Shown here: positions 26,433 to 34,215 of the stretch, piece after piece
Position numbering within the stretch: the first letter of the stretch is position 1
How the letters are laid out: every line of letters starts with the position of its first letter
Source of the DNA: Deltaproteobacteria bacterium
GTDB lineage: Bacteria > Desulfobacterota > GWC2-55-46 > JAJCZF01
Assembly (NCBI GenBank): GCA_029262475.1
Contig: JAJCZG010000030.1
Coordinates: 1-49,477, forward strand
Length of the DNA stretch: 49,477 bases
Reading direction: 5' to 3'
Notes under the pieces: generated by a model
Databases searched by the model: none
What the model was told of the DNA's origin: nothing
What the model saw: the letters and a program-made list of their open reading frames with translations, nothing else
Made by a program: the position numbers and the translations under genes

Positions 26433-26477
26433 CGCGCCCGCTGACCACCACCGATGGTACGGATATTAAAAAGTTTA
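26433..26477 (-). repeat. Intergenic repeat, copy 2
   Basis: The 20-base core at 26452-26471 recurs exactly at 26529-26548, across the hdrA stop codon. The adjoining CCACCACCGATG and a GC-rich end are shared with the copy at 29915-29949. Confidence 0.5.
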
Positions 26478-26528
26478 GGTAACTATCTAACTTGTTGTAG
26501 AAGCACCTTCCGAGCAACACTCTCTACA

Positions 26529-26548
26529 CGATGGTACGGATATTAAAA
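26529..26548 (-). repeat. 20-base repeat overlapping the hdrA stop codon
   Basis: CGATGGTACGGATATTAAAA here is identical to 26452-26471. It includes the hdrA stop (26543-26545), so the spacer may contain a partial duplication of the hdrA 3' end. A third, looser match lies at 26390-26407. Confidence 0.65.
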
Positions 26549-28516
26549 TGCGTTTAGGGCGGCGTAGACCTGCTCGTCGGTGTAGCCGGCGAGGTCGATG
26601 GTCTTGCTTCTACATGCTGCGACACATGTGCCGCAGCCGGTACATAGCCCTTTATTCACCCTCGCGACCATGCTAACTACCTCGCCTTTTCTGTTCTTTA
26701 TCTCTGTCCTGTCTATCGCCGTATACGGGCAGGCGGTAACACAGTCCCAGCAGGCATTGCAGGTCGCTTCAGCTACCTCAGCTGTTATTGGTTCTCTATC
26801 GAGCATATCGGCGCTGAAGAGCGCCTGAACCTTACTCGCCGCCGCACTCCCCATGCTTACAGACTCGGGTATATCCATCGGCCCGACGCAGGTTCCGGCG
26901 AGATATATTCCACCGGTGACCGTCTCTACGGGTTTTAGCTTCGGGTGGTACTCGCTGAAGAACTTGTGCTTATCGTAACCGACGCCGAGCTTCTGGGCCA
27001 GGTCAGCTGCGTTATCCCTTGAGACGAGCGCTGTGGCGAGCACTACCATATCCGCTTCTATAACTACCTGGCTGCCGCTAAGGGTATCTGCGCCCTGAAC
27101 AACCAACTTGCCATTCTTCTCGTATACCCTGGAGACACGGCCCCTTAGATACATCGCGCCGTCTTCTTCAATGGCCTTTCTCGTAAACTCTTCGTATCTC
27201 TTTCCTCCGGCGCGAATATCCATGTAGAAGACATAGGACTGGCCGTCGTGGACCTTGTGCTTATAGAGCATCGTATGTTTCGCCGTATACATGCAGCAAA
27301 TTTTAGAGCAGTAGGATACGCCCTTCTCTTCGTTCCTCGAACCGACACACTGGATAAAGACGATGCTTTGTGGAACTTTACCGTCCGAGGGGCGCTGTAT
27401 CTCGCCGGCCGTTGGGCCGGAGGCGCTCGCCAGACGCTCGAACTGGAGGCCGTTTATGACGTCCTTGTACTTGCCGTAGCCGTACTCGGCGAATTTAGAA
27501 TTCTTCATCAGGTCAAAGCCGGTTGCGATTACTATCGCGCCGACGTCTTCGGTTACTATCTTATCTTCCTGCGTAAAGTCTATGCACTCAGGGCCGCAGA
27601 CGAGCGCGCAGGCCCCGCACTTGTCCTTTTGTATCTTCGGACAATTCTCCTTGTCGATAACCGGGATATTCGGGACGGCCTGCGGGAAGGGCGTATATAT
27701 GACCTTTCTTTTCGTTAGGCCGTGCTCGAACTCGCTGTCTATCTTGAAGGGGCATTTATTCCAGCAGTCGCCGCAGCCGGTGCAGAGGTCTTCATCGACA
27801 AAACGCGCCTTCTTCCTTATCGTAACGGTAAAATTGCCTATATAGCCGTCGACCTTTTCGACCTCGGAGTATGTATAGAGCGTAATTCTATCGTGGAGCT
27901 CGACCTCGACCATCTTCGGCGTCATGATGCACTGCGAGCAGTCCATCGTCGGGAATGTCTCCGAGAGCTTTGCCATGTTGCCGCCAAGAGACGGCTCTTT
28001 TTCGACAAGGATTACATCCCTGCCGCCGTCGGCGATATCAAGGGCCGCCTGGATGCCAGCTACCCCGCCGCCTATGACGAGCGCCCGCTTGGTAATCGGT
28101 ATGCTTATCTTTGTAAGATCTTTATTGCGCTTTAGCCTCTCGAGCGTCATGCGCGTGAGGTCGATGCTCTTTATGGTGCCGGTCTTCTTTGTCTCGTCAT
28201 GGTGGACCCAGGAACACTGTTCCCTGATATTGGCTATCTCGCACTTGTACGGGTTAAGGCCGGCCTTTTCGCAGGCCTTCCTGAAGGTCTTCTCGTGCAT
28301 GTGCGGCGAACACGCGGCGACGACTATGCCGTCGAGCTTGTGCTCCTTTACCGTCTCCTTAAGGCTCTCCTGCCCCGGAGACGAGCACATGAACTTATAG
28401 TCGGCGGTATAAACAACCCCCGGCATATCCTTCATCTCTTCGGCGACCTTCGCAGTATCGACCGTAGAGGCAATGTTATTTCCGCATTGGCAGACAAAAA
28501 CGCCGATTCTAGGCAT
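26543..28516 (-). CDS. hdrA: Heterodisulfide reductase subunit A-like flavoprotein
   Basis: The 657-residue protein has the length and domain order of stand-alone HdrA: an N-terminal domain with VFVCQCG and FMCSSPGQ, an FAD fold (VIGGGVAGIQAALDIADGG near 148), the FPTMDCSQCI cluster-binding segment near 190, an inserted ferredoxin domain with CTGCGDCWNKCP (about 244), the second FAD half (IVIATGFDL), and C-terminal clusters CNACWDCVTACP and CTGCGTCVAAC. HdrA houses the bifurcating FAD in HdrABC complexes. Here there is no methanogenesis context, and it belongs with FlxABCD. Eleven bases separate it from hdrB. Confidence 0.92.
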   Translation of the reverse strand: MPRIGVFVCQCGNNIASTVDTAKVAEEMKDMPGVVYTADYKFMCSSPGQESLKETVKEHKLDGIVVAACSPHMHEKTFRKACEKAGLNPYKCEIANIREQCSWVHHDETKKTGTIKSIDLTRMTLERLKRNKDLTKISIPITKRALVIGGGVAGIQAALDIADGGRDVILVEKEPSLGGNMAKLSETFPTMDCSQCIMTPKMVEVELHDRITLYTYSEVEKVDGYIGNFTVTIRKKARFVDEDLCTGCGDCWNKCPFKIDSEFEHGLTKRKVIYTPFPQAVPNIPVIDKENCPKIQKDKCGACALVCGPECIDFTQEDKIVTEDVGAIVIATGFDLMKNSKFAEYGYGKYKDVINGLQFERLASASGPTAGEIQRPSDGKVPQSIVFIQCVGSRNEEKGVSYCSKICCMYTAKHTMLYKHKVHDGQSYVFYMDIRAGGKRYEEFTRKAIEEDGAMYLRGRVSRVYEKNGKLVVQGADTLSGSQVVIEADMVVLATALVSRDNAADLAQKLGVGYDKHKFFSEYHPKLKPVETVTGGIYLAGTCVGPMDIPESVSMGSAAASKVQALFSADMLDREPITAEVAEATCNACWDCVTACPYTAIDRTEIKNRKGEVVSMVARVNKGLCTGCGTCVAACRSKTIDLAGYTDEQVYAALNAF

Positions 28517-28527
28517 TTTATTACTCC

Positions 28528-29415
28528 TTACACTTCCCGCTCTTTAAGGAGCGGTCTGGCATCCCAGACGTTCTTCTCGAAACCGAGTTTGGCCTCGTCC
28601 TGACCGAGCGCCAGCCCCAGAAGCTGCGTAAAATAGACTATCGGCACGGCATTATAGCCCGACACTTCTTTTACGGCCTTCTCCTGGCTCTGCTCCAGGT
28701 TATACTGGCAAAGCGGGCAACTCGTAACGATAAGCTCCACGCCGGAACCGACGGCGGAGCGCATTACGCATGTCGAGAGCTGTTTAACTACATCGTCGCC
28801 TTCTTTACCCCCGACGGCCAGGTGCGCGCCGCAACACTCAATCTTATTTGGGAAGTCCACGGGCTTGGCGCCGAGCGCCTTAAAGAGGTCTTCAATGATT
28901 GTCGGCGCCTCGTGGTCGTCAATACCCACATCCTCAAAGGGCCTAAGCAGCATACAGCCGTAGTAGGCGCCTATTTTTATATCCTTAAGAGGCCTTGTTA
29001 CAGACTCCTTAACCTTTGAAAAGCCTACGGTATCCCTAAGTATCTCCAGGTAATGGGTAACCTCAAGGCTTCCGTCGTAATCGGCCTCGATAAAGGTAGA
29101 GATCGTCTCGCGCTTTTCCTTATCGTCATGCACGGTCTTATTGGTGCGCTTTAAAACATTGTAACAGACTGAGCATAAGGTCGTAACACTCTCGCCGGCC
29201 TTGCTCGCTTCAAAGAGGACTTTGGCCGGGCCGGTTAGCCCCATGATATTATCCGGTGAGAGCGGGTAGCTCGCCCCGCAGCAGTTCCACTGCTCCAGTT
29301 CGGAGAGTGTAAACCCTAAGGTCTCGGCACTCTCCTTGGCGCTATCCTCAAAGTGCTTTGCGACCGTATTTAGCGTACAGCCGGGGTAGTATGGTATATT
29401 TTTCAACTCAGACAT
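28528..29415 (-). CDS. hdrB: Heterodisulfide reductase subunit B-like CCG protein
   Basis: The 295-residue protein has two complete CCG domains: YYPGC and CCGASYP with CSVCYN in the first, YYGC and CCGAHL with CPLCQYN in the second. They bind two noncubane [4Fe-4S] clusters that reduce a disulfide or an equivalent acceptor. It lies one base after hdrC. The natural acceptor in bacteria with Flx-Hdr is debated (DsrC-type trisulfides have been proposed in sulfate reducers); no dsrC is in this window, and fumarate via FrdAB is the local alternative. Confidence 0.9.
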   Translation of the reverse strand: MSELKNIPYYPGCTLNTVAKHFEDSAKESAETLGFTLSELEQWNCCGASYPLSPDNIMGLTGPAKVLFEASKAGESVTTLCSVCYNVLKRTNKTVHDDKEKRETISTFIEADYDGSLEVTHYLEILRDTVGFSKVKESVTRPLKDIKIGAYYGCMLLRPFEDVGIDDHEAPTIIEDLFKALGAKPVDFPNKIECCGAHLAVGGKEGDDVVKQLSTCVMRSAVGSGVELIVTSCPLCQYNLEQSQEKAVKEVSGYNAVPIVYFTQLLGLALGQDEAKLGFEKNVWDARPLLKEREV

Positions 29416-29416
29416 A

Positions 29417-29824
29417 TCAGCTAACGAACTTTCTGAAACCGCATACGAGCGCCTGTTGAGGCGCGCCCTTAAGGAGCGGCATCGGGATATCTTCTATCTC
29501 CTGATGGTCCTCGCCCTTGCGGAGGACAACCTGCCTTAACCCCTCGAATATATTGGCGGCACTTACGCCCTGCGGGCACCTTGAGTAACACTGCATGCAC
29601 CCGACGCATACCCACATCGAATTGGCTTCCTGAACGGCTTCGTCCTGGCCCATCTGCATGAGCCTTATTATCTGGCACGGCCCGTGGTCCATCTTGAAGG
29701 AGACGGGGCAGCCGCCGGTGCAGTTACCGCACTGGTAGCACCGCTTGGCATTCTCACCCGTTATCTTCTCAATATGGGCTACGAACTCGCTTGCAATATT
29801 CTCATTTTTAAGCTTAAACTTCAT
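29417..29824 (-). CDS. hdrC: Heterodisulfide reductase subunit C-like ferredoxin protein
   Basis: The 135-residue protein has CYQCGNCTGGCP and CVGCMQCYSRCPQG, the two [4Fe-4S] motifs of HdrC, which wires HdrA to HdrB. It is the first of hdrC-hdrB-hdrA. No clear ribosome site is visible just before its ATG. The 192-bp gap to fumB carries a repeat copy. Confidence 0.9.
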   Translation of the reverse strand: MKFKLKNENIASEFVAHIEKITGENAKRCYQCGNCTGGCPVSFKMDHGPCQIIRLMQMGQDEAVQEANSMWVCVGCMQCYSRCPQGVSAANIFEGLRQVVLRKGEDHQEIEDIPMPLLKGAPQQALVCGFRKFVS

Positions 29825-29914
29825 AAATGAGTTCCTCTGCCTTAATGTGAAAACTTAACCAGTGACCGACCGGCACCCGAATTGACACGGTCCGCATAAT
29901 TTCAAAATCTTTTT

Positions 29915-29949
29915 CCGCCCGCCAACCACCGATGCCACTAAAAACTTCC
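29915..29949 (-). repeat. Intergenic repeat, copy 3
   Basis: On the minus strand GTTTTTAGTGGCATCGGTGG followed by TTGGCGGGCGG resembles the copy at 26433-26477. Thus related repeats lie on both sides of hdrCBA. Confidence 0.4.
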
Positions 29950-30016
29950 GTTCCAGCAAAAGCCCGCCACATCAACAAAAAGCCCCGCTTTACCAGATGC
30001 CCCGATTACGCCTGGG

Positions 30017-30580
30017 TTAGCTGGCCTTTTTTCTATACTTTTCAACGCCGGCTTTAAAGAGATCGCCGCCGTGCGCGTCGTTAACGACTATCGCCGGGAA
30101 GTCCTCTACTTCGAGCCTTCTTATGGCTTCGGGGCCGAGATCTTCATAAGCGATGACTTCGGCCTTTTTTATGGATTTGGCGATTAACGCCGCAGCCCCG
30201 CCGACCGCCGCAAGGTAGACGGCGTTATTTTTTTCAAGCGAGTCTATCACCTCCGGCGAACGCTGCCCCTTGCCAATCGTACCCTTGAGGCCGAGGTCAA
30301 AGAGCCGTGGAGCGAATATGTCCATCCTGCCGCTCGTAGTCGGCCCTGCCGAGCCTATTACCTGCCCCGGCTTCGGCGGAGTCGGCCCGACGTAGTATAT
30401 GAGCTGACCCTTTATGTCGAAGGGGAGCTCCTTACCGCTATCCAGGAGTTCGATCAGGCGTTTATGCGCCGAATCCCTCGCCGTGTAGAGAACGCCGCTA
30501 ATAAGGACTCTGTCGCCGGCCTTTAGGCCTGCCGTATCCTCGTCACTGAGCGGCGGAGTAAGTCTTATCGTATCCGTCAT
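30017..30580 (-). CDS. fumB: Class I fumarate hydratase, beta subunit
   Basis: The 187-residue protein corresponds to the C-terminal half of class I fumarases (TtdB-like): GDRVLISGVLYTARDSAH near residue 22, YVGPTPPKPGQVIGSAGPTT, GKGQRSPEV and the final VNDAHGGDLF. Start and stop overlap with the alpha gene (TAATG), which suggests coupled translation. It completes the active site with the alpha subunit for malate-fumarate interconversion. The symbol denotes the beta subunit of the two-subunit enzyme. Confidence 0.93.
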   Translation of the reverse strand: MTDTIRLTPPLSDEDTAGLKAGDRVLISGVLYTARDSAHKRLIELLDSGKELPFDIKGQLIYYVGPTPPKPGQVIGSAGPTTSGRMDIFAPRLFDLGLKGTIGKGQRSPEVIDSLEKNNAVYLAAVGGAAALIAKSIKKAEVIAYEDLGPEAIRRLEVEDFPAIVVNDAHGGDLFKAGVEKYRKKAS

Positions 30581-31419
30581 TAGAATGTTACCTCTTTATG
30601 TCTGTCTGCGTGGCACTGAATATTTACCGCCACGGGAAAGCTTGCAATGTGGCAGGGGTGCTTTTCTATGTGGACCCCTATCGCCGTTGTCGTCCCACCG
30701 AAACCCATAGGACCTACACCGAGAGCGTTTACCTCTTCGAGGAGTTCTGCCTCCAGGGCCGCGAGCTCTGCGTCCTCGCTAACCGAGCCAACTGGTCTGA
30801 AGAGGGCTTTTTTCGATAATATTGCCGATTTTTCGAAGTCTCCGCCGATCCCGATCCCTACGACAATCGGAGGACACGGGTTGCCGCCGCTCTCCCTTAT
30901 CGTCTTAAGAACAAAGTCCTTAAGGCCAGGGATTCCCTGCGCGGGCTTAAGCATCGCAATACCGCTCATATTTTCGCTGCCGCCGCCCTTTGCGGCTATC
31001 ATTATCTTTACCTTATCGCCCGGCACGGTAGAGAGGTGTATTATGGCCGGGGTATTATCTCCTGTATTCTTCCTCGTAATAGGGTCGCAGACGGATTTTC
31101 TGAGATAACCGTCCTCGTAGCCACGGCGTACCCCCTCGTTTACCGCATCCTCCACGGTGCCGCCCTCGATATAGACATCGCTACCTAGTTCGACAAAGAA
31201 TATCGCGAGCCCGGTATCCTGACACATCGGTTGGTCGCCGGCTTCTGCGATCTTATAGTTCTCGACTATCTGCGAGAGGACGTCCTTACCGAGCGGGCTC
31301 TCCTCGGTCTTGAGCGCGCCTTCAAGCGCGCACTTGACGTCGTCGCCCAGTTTGGTCGCCGCATCAAGGCAAAGAGTCCTTACCTTATCTGTTATCTCTT
31401 CCGCTTTAACTGTCCTCAA
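30580..31419 (-). CDS. fumA: Class I fumarate hydratase, alpha subunit
   Basis: The 279-residue protein has the oxygen-sensitive [4Fe-4S] fumarase signature: QPMCQDTGLAIFFVELGSDV near residue 61, RKNTGDNTPAIIH near 112, AKGGGSENMSG, GIGIGGDFEKSA and the C-terminal CHADRH. The start is TTG at 31419 with AAGAGGG upstream; no better ATG is available. It lies 46 bases after mdh, in line with use in the same pathway. Confidence 0.93.
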   Translation of the reverse strand: MRTVKAEEITDKVRTLCLDAATKLGDDVKCALEGALKTEESPLGKDVLSQIVENYKIAEAGDQPMCQDTGLAIFFVELGSDVYIEGGTVEDAVNEGVRRGYEDGYLRKSVCDPITRKNTGDNTPAIIHLSTVPGDKVKIMIAAKGGGSENMSGIAMLKPAQGIPGLKDFVLKTIRESGGNPCPPIVVGIGIGGDFEKSAILSKKALFRPVGSVSEDAELAALEAELLEEVNALGVGPMGFGGTTTAIGVHIEKHPCHIASFPVAVNIQCHADRHKEVTF

Positions 31420-31465
31420 AAATACCCTCTTGTATGATTACGGATTTAAGACGCCAGGATACCTA

Positions 31466-32395
31466 CTAGATATCCAGATGGCCCAAAAGCACCTTAATCG
31501 CTTTTACCGACGCTTTGAATTCCTTCTTCTCATCGGCGCTAAGCTTTAGCTTAATGATATCCTCTACGCCATTTGAACCGAGCACGGCCGGAAGACCTAT
31601 GAACATGTTCTTTACGCCGTATATTCCGTCAGCGTAGACAGCCGACGGGATGACCCTCTTCTGGTCCCTTATAATCGACTCGGCCATCTCTGAAACGGCT
31701 CTCGACGGGGCGTAGTAGGCGCTTCCGGTCTTCAGGAAGGCCACTATCTCGGCACCGGCGTGTTTGGTCCTGTGGGCTATCGCCTTTATCTTACTCTTGG
31801 AAAGGAGCTGGGTAATCGGCACCCCGGAGACGGTGGAGAAGTCCGGGAGCGGCACCATCGTGTCGGCATGCCCGCCTATGACCATCGTCCGCACGTCTTT
31901 AACGGATACGCCGAGCTCCATCGCTATAAAGGCCCTCATCCTTGCGCCGTCAAGCGCGCCGGACAGGCCCATCACCCTCTCGGGCGGTAGACCTGAGTGC
32001 TTCCAGGCCGCATAGACCATTACATCGAGCGGGTTAGTAACTATTAAAAGTATCGTATTCGGCGAGTATTTTACGATCTCTTTGACGACGCTCTTTATTA
32101 TCCCCGAGTTCGTCTTTATGAGGTCGGCGCGGTCCATGCCGGGCTTTCTCGGTAGGCCGGCGGTGATGATGACGACATCCGAACCGGCTGTGTCTTTATA
32201 GTCGTTTGTGCCGGTTATAGTGGAGTCAAAACCCTCAACGGGCGCAGCCTCCATCATGTCGAGGGCTTTACCCTGCGGCACCCCCTCTACTATATCCACA
32301 AGGACTACGTCGCCAAGCTCTTTTCTCGCAACCCACAGAGCCGTAGTCGCCCCGACGTGACCTGCACCTACGACAGTGATCTTTTTACGAGCCAT
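31466..32395 (-). CDS. mdh: Malate dehydrogenase (LDH-like type)
   Basis: The 309-residue protein has the dinucleotide fold VVGAGHVGATTALWVA, an acidic residue in VLVDIVEG that predicts NAD use, the mobile-loop segment GLPRKPGMDRADLI with the substrate arginines, TNPLDVMVY, and the catalytic GGHADTMVPL. The usual GVLDSARFR is GALDGARMR here, a mild variant. AAGGAG precedes the ATG. It is the first gene of the 22-kb minus-strand island and interconverts malate and oxaloacetate. Confidence 0.94.
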   Translation of the reverse strand: MARKKITVVGAGHVGATTALWVARKELGDVVLVDIVEGVPQGKALDMMEAAPVEGFDSTITGTNDYKDTAGSDVVIITAGLPRKPGMDRADLIKTNSGIIKSVVKEIVKYSPNTILLIVTNPLDVMVYAAWKHSGLPPERVMGLSGALDGARMRAFIAMELGVSVKDVRTMVIGGHADTMVPLPDFSTVSGVPITQLLSKSKIKAIAHRTKHAGAEIVAFLKTGSAYYAPSRAVSEMAESIIRDQKRVIPSAVYADGIYGVKNMFIGLPAVLGSNGVEDIIKLKLSADEKKEFKASVKAIKVLLGHLDI

Positions 32396-32770
32396 TAAGA
32401 TCTCCTTAAATTAAAATGCCTTTACGTATTATAATACCTAATATAACTGTCAAAGCGTCCCGCGAACTCACGGGAGAAGACTACATAAACATTATAAGAT
32501 TGTATGAAATTTGAAGGTTGCCGGAAACGAGCCGCAAAAAACTAAAGATACATTATAGTATCGTTGCCGGTTAATTATATGGTTATTTAGAAAAAGAATC
32601 AAGCAGGTTCTGCCCCAATACTTCGGGGAGGAGAAAAATTCTCCATCTTGCACTTTGTATACTGTATCCAAAGAGGCCGTCCCTTGTCAAGAGAATTCGT
32701 CGGCCTCTAAACCCTGTAAAACTAACCTATCCACCGCTTATGAGGCCTCCGTGCCGCACTATGATTTCTC

Positions 32771-32800
32771 TTGACATAATATAGATTCCTCTGGTACTTT
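32771..32800 (+). promoter_or_regulatory. Possible promoter upstream of the aminotransferase-serA unit
   Basis: TTGACA (32771-32776), an 18-bp spacer and TACTTT (32795-32800) form a sigma-70-like pair. A TATAAT hexamer also occurs at 32818-32823. The distance to the gene (about 200 bases) leaves a leader that includes the hairpin at 32847-32877. Confidence 0.4.
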
Positions 32801-32846
32801 AGTCTTCTTGCGTGTGTTATAATAGAACAGAATAAATCCATACAGC

Positions 32847-32877
32847 ATCCCGTCATAGCGAACTCCGATGACGGGAT
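32847..32877 (+). promoter_or_regulatory. Leader hairpin, possible attenuator
   Basis: ATCCCGTCAT (32847-32856) and ATGACGGGAT (32868-32877) form a perfect 10-bp stem, followed by TATTTGCTCTT. The T-rich tail is interrupted, so termination would be partial at best. Confidence 0.45.
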
Positions 32878-33006
32878 TATTTGCTCTTGACGGTATCGTT
32901 CCCGTCCGGAATAGTAAGAGAAGACCAACTATAAAAAATAGTTTTTTAATATATAAAATACTACTATAGTTACTATCTACTCAAGTTGAAGGAGGAAATT
33001 TATACC

Positions 33007-34152
33007 ATGCAGAAGACATACCTTTTAGCACCCGGCCCGACACAGGTACCGGATAGCTCTCTCCTGGCGATGGCCAGGCCGATGATCCATCACCGCACAC
33101 CCGAGTTCTCACAGACCTTTAAAGAGACGGCAGAGCTTTTACAGTACGTCTTCCAGACAGATAACGACGTTTTAATGCTGGCCGCTTCCGGCACCGGCGC
33201 GATGGAGAGCTCTATCACGAACCTCTTTAGCCCCGGTGACGAGGTAATCGTGGTAAACGGCGGTAAATTCGGCGAGCGCTGGGGACAAATTTCAGAGACC
33301 TACGGCTTAAAGGTCCACTGGATAAAAGTCGAGTGGGGCACTGCCGTAGACCCGGCAGCGATAGAGGCAATACTAACCGAAAACCCTGCCGTAAAGGGCG
33401 TCCTTACGCAGGCGAGCGAGACGAGCACCACCGTAACGCATCCGATAAGCGAAATAGCAAAGCTTACGAAGGACCGCGACACTCTCCTGATAGTGGACGG
33501 CATCACGGCAGTGGGTGTTGTGCCGCTACCGATGGACGAAATCGGCATCGACGTACTCGTCTCCGGCTCGCAAAAGGCGTTTATGCTCCCTCCGGGGCTC
33601 GCTTTCATAGCACTTAGTGGCAAGGCATGGAAGTTCCAGGAGACGGCTACCTGCCCGAGGTATTACTTCGACCTCGCCAAGGAGCGTAAAAACCTCAAGA
33701 AGGACACCACCGCATATACCCCGGCCGTAAGCCTCATTAACGGCCTCAAAGAAGCCCTCCTCCTTATAAAGGAAGAGGGTATAGATAATACCCACGCCCG
33801 CCACGACAGGCTGGCGCGTGCCACCAGGGCCGCGGCCACGGCATTAGGCCTAAAACTTCTGGCCCCGGATAGCCCGTCTTCGGCGGCTACCGGCATCTAC
33901 GTGCCCGAGGGCGTTGACGGCGGAAAGCTCGTAAAGTACCTGAGGGACTCGATGGGTGTAACCATCGCAGGCGGTCAGGACCACCTGAAGGGCAAGATCA
34001 TCAGGCTCGCGCACCTGGGCTACGTAAACACCTTCGATGTGATAATCGCAATATCTGCCGTCGAGATGGCGCTCGTGAAGCTCGGCCATAACGTCGAGCT
34101 CGGCACTGGTGTAGGCGCGGCGCAAAAGGTCCTCCTCGAAGGATACGAATAG
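33007..34152 (+). CDS. Class V aminotransferase (serine/alanine-glyoxylate type)
   Basis: The 381-residue PLP enzyme has LLAPGPTQVP at the start, ASGTGAMESSI near 60, the PLP-binding Asp164 in VDGITAVG and the Schiff-base Lys190 in SGSQKAFMLPPG. ATG 33007 is chosen because AAGGAGG (32989-32995) lies 11 bases upstream; the TTG 21 bases before it would start at this very site. The family includes serine-pyruvate and alanine-glyoxylate aminotransferases. The neighbouring serA suggests that it may serve serine synthesis, possibly in place of SerC, which is an inference from context. Confidence 0.88.
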   Translation: MQKTYLLAPGPTQVPDSSLLAMARPMIHHRTPEFSQTFKETAELLQYVFQTDNDVLMLAASGTGAMESSITNLFSPGDEVIVVNGGKFGERWGQISETYGLKVHWIKVEWGTAVDPAAIEAILTENPAVKGVLTQASETSTTVTHPISEIAKLTKDRDTLLIVDGITAVGVVPLPMDEIGIDVLVSGSQKAFMLPPGLAFIALSGKAWKFQETATCPRYYFDLAKERKNLKKDTTAYTPAVSLINGLKEALLLIKEEGIDNTHARHDRLARATRAAATALGLKLLAPDSPSSAATGIYVPEGVDGGKLVKYLRDSMGVTIAGGQDHLKGKIIRLAHLGYVNTFDVIIAISAVEMALVKLGHNVELGTGVGAAQKVLLEGYE

Positions 34153-34215
34153 GGTTTAACCGGAATAGCTATCTTAAACTGAAAACTTGCAGCACATAAA
34201 AGGACATTACAGAAG

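Larger units (their letters stand above)
26170..26542. other. Intergenic region between hdrA and flxD
   Basis: No gene longer than a few codons was found. The region contains a GC hairpin (26356-26385) and related short repeats (26278-26327, 26390-26407, 26433-26477), of which a 20-base core also overlaps the hdrA stop codon. It may be a repeat-bearing spacer left by rearrangement. Confidence 0.5.
32396..33006. other. Divergent intergenic region mdh / aminotransferase
   Basis: No convincing gene lies here. It holds a plus-strand promoter-like pair at 32771-32800, two hairpins (32673-32707 with GAGGCCG/CGGCCTC arms; 32847-32877), and an AT-rich stretch just before the aminotransferase ribosome site. 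The mdh promoter should also lie here, but no convincing hexamer pair was found for it. Confidence 0.5.

Noticed and set aside
26543-29824. Methanogenic heterodisulfide reductase
   Set aside because: The presence of FlxABCD and bacterial housekeeping genes, with no methanogenesis genes, fits the bacterial Flx-Hdr type.
32722-32928. 68-codon minus-strand frame between mdh and the aminotransferase
   Set aside because: No ribosome site, no recognisable similarity, and it overlaps promoter and hairpin elements.
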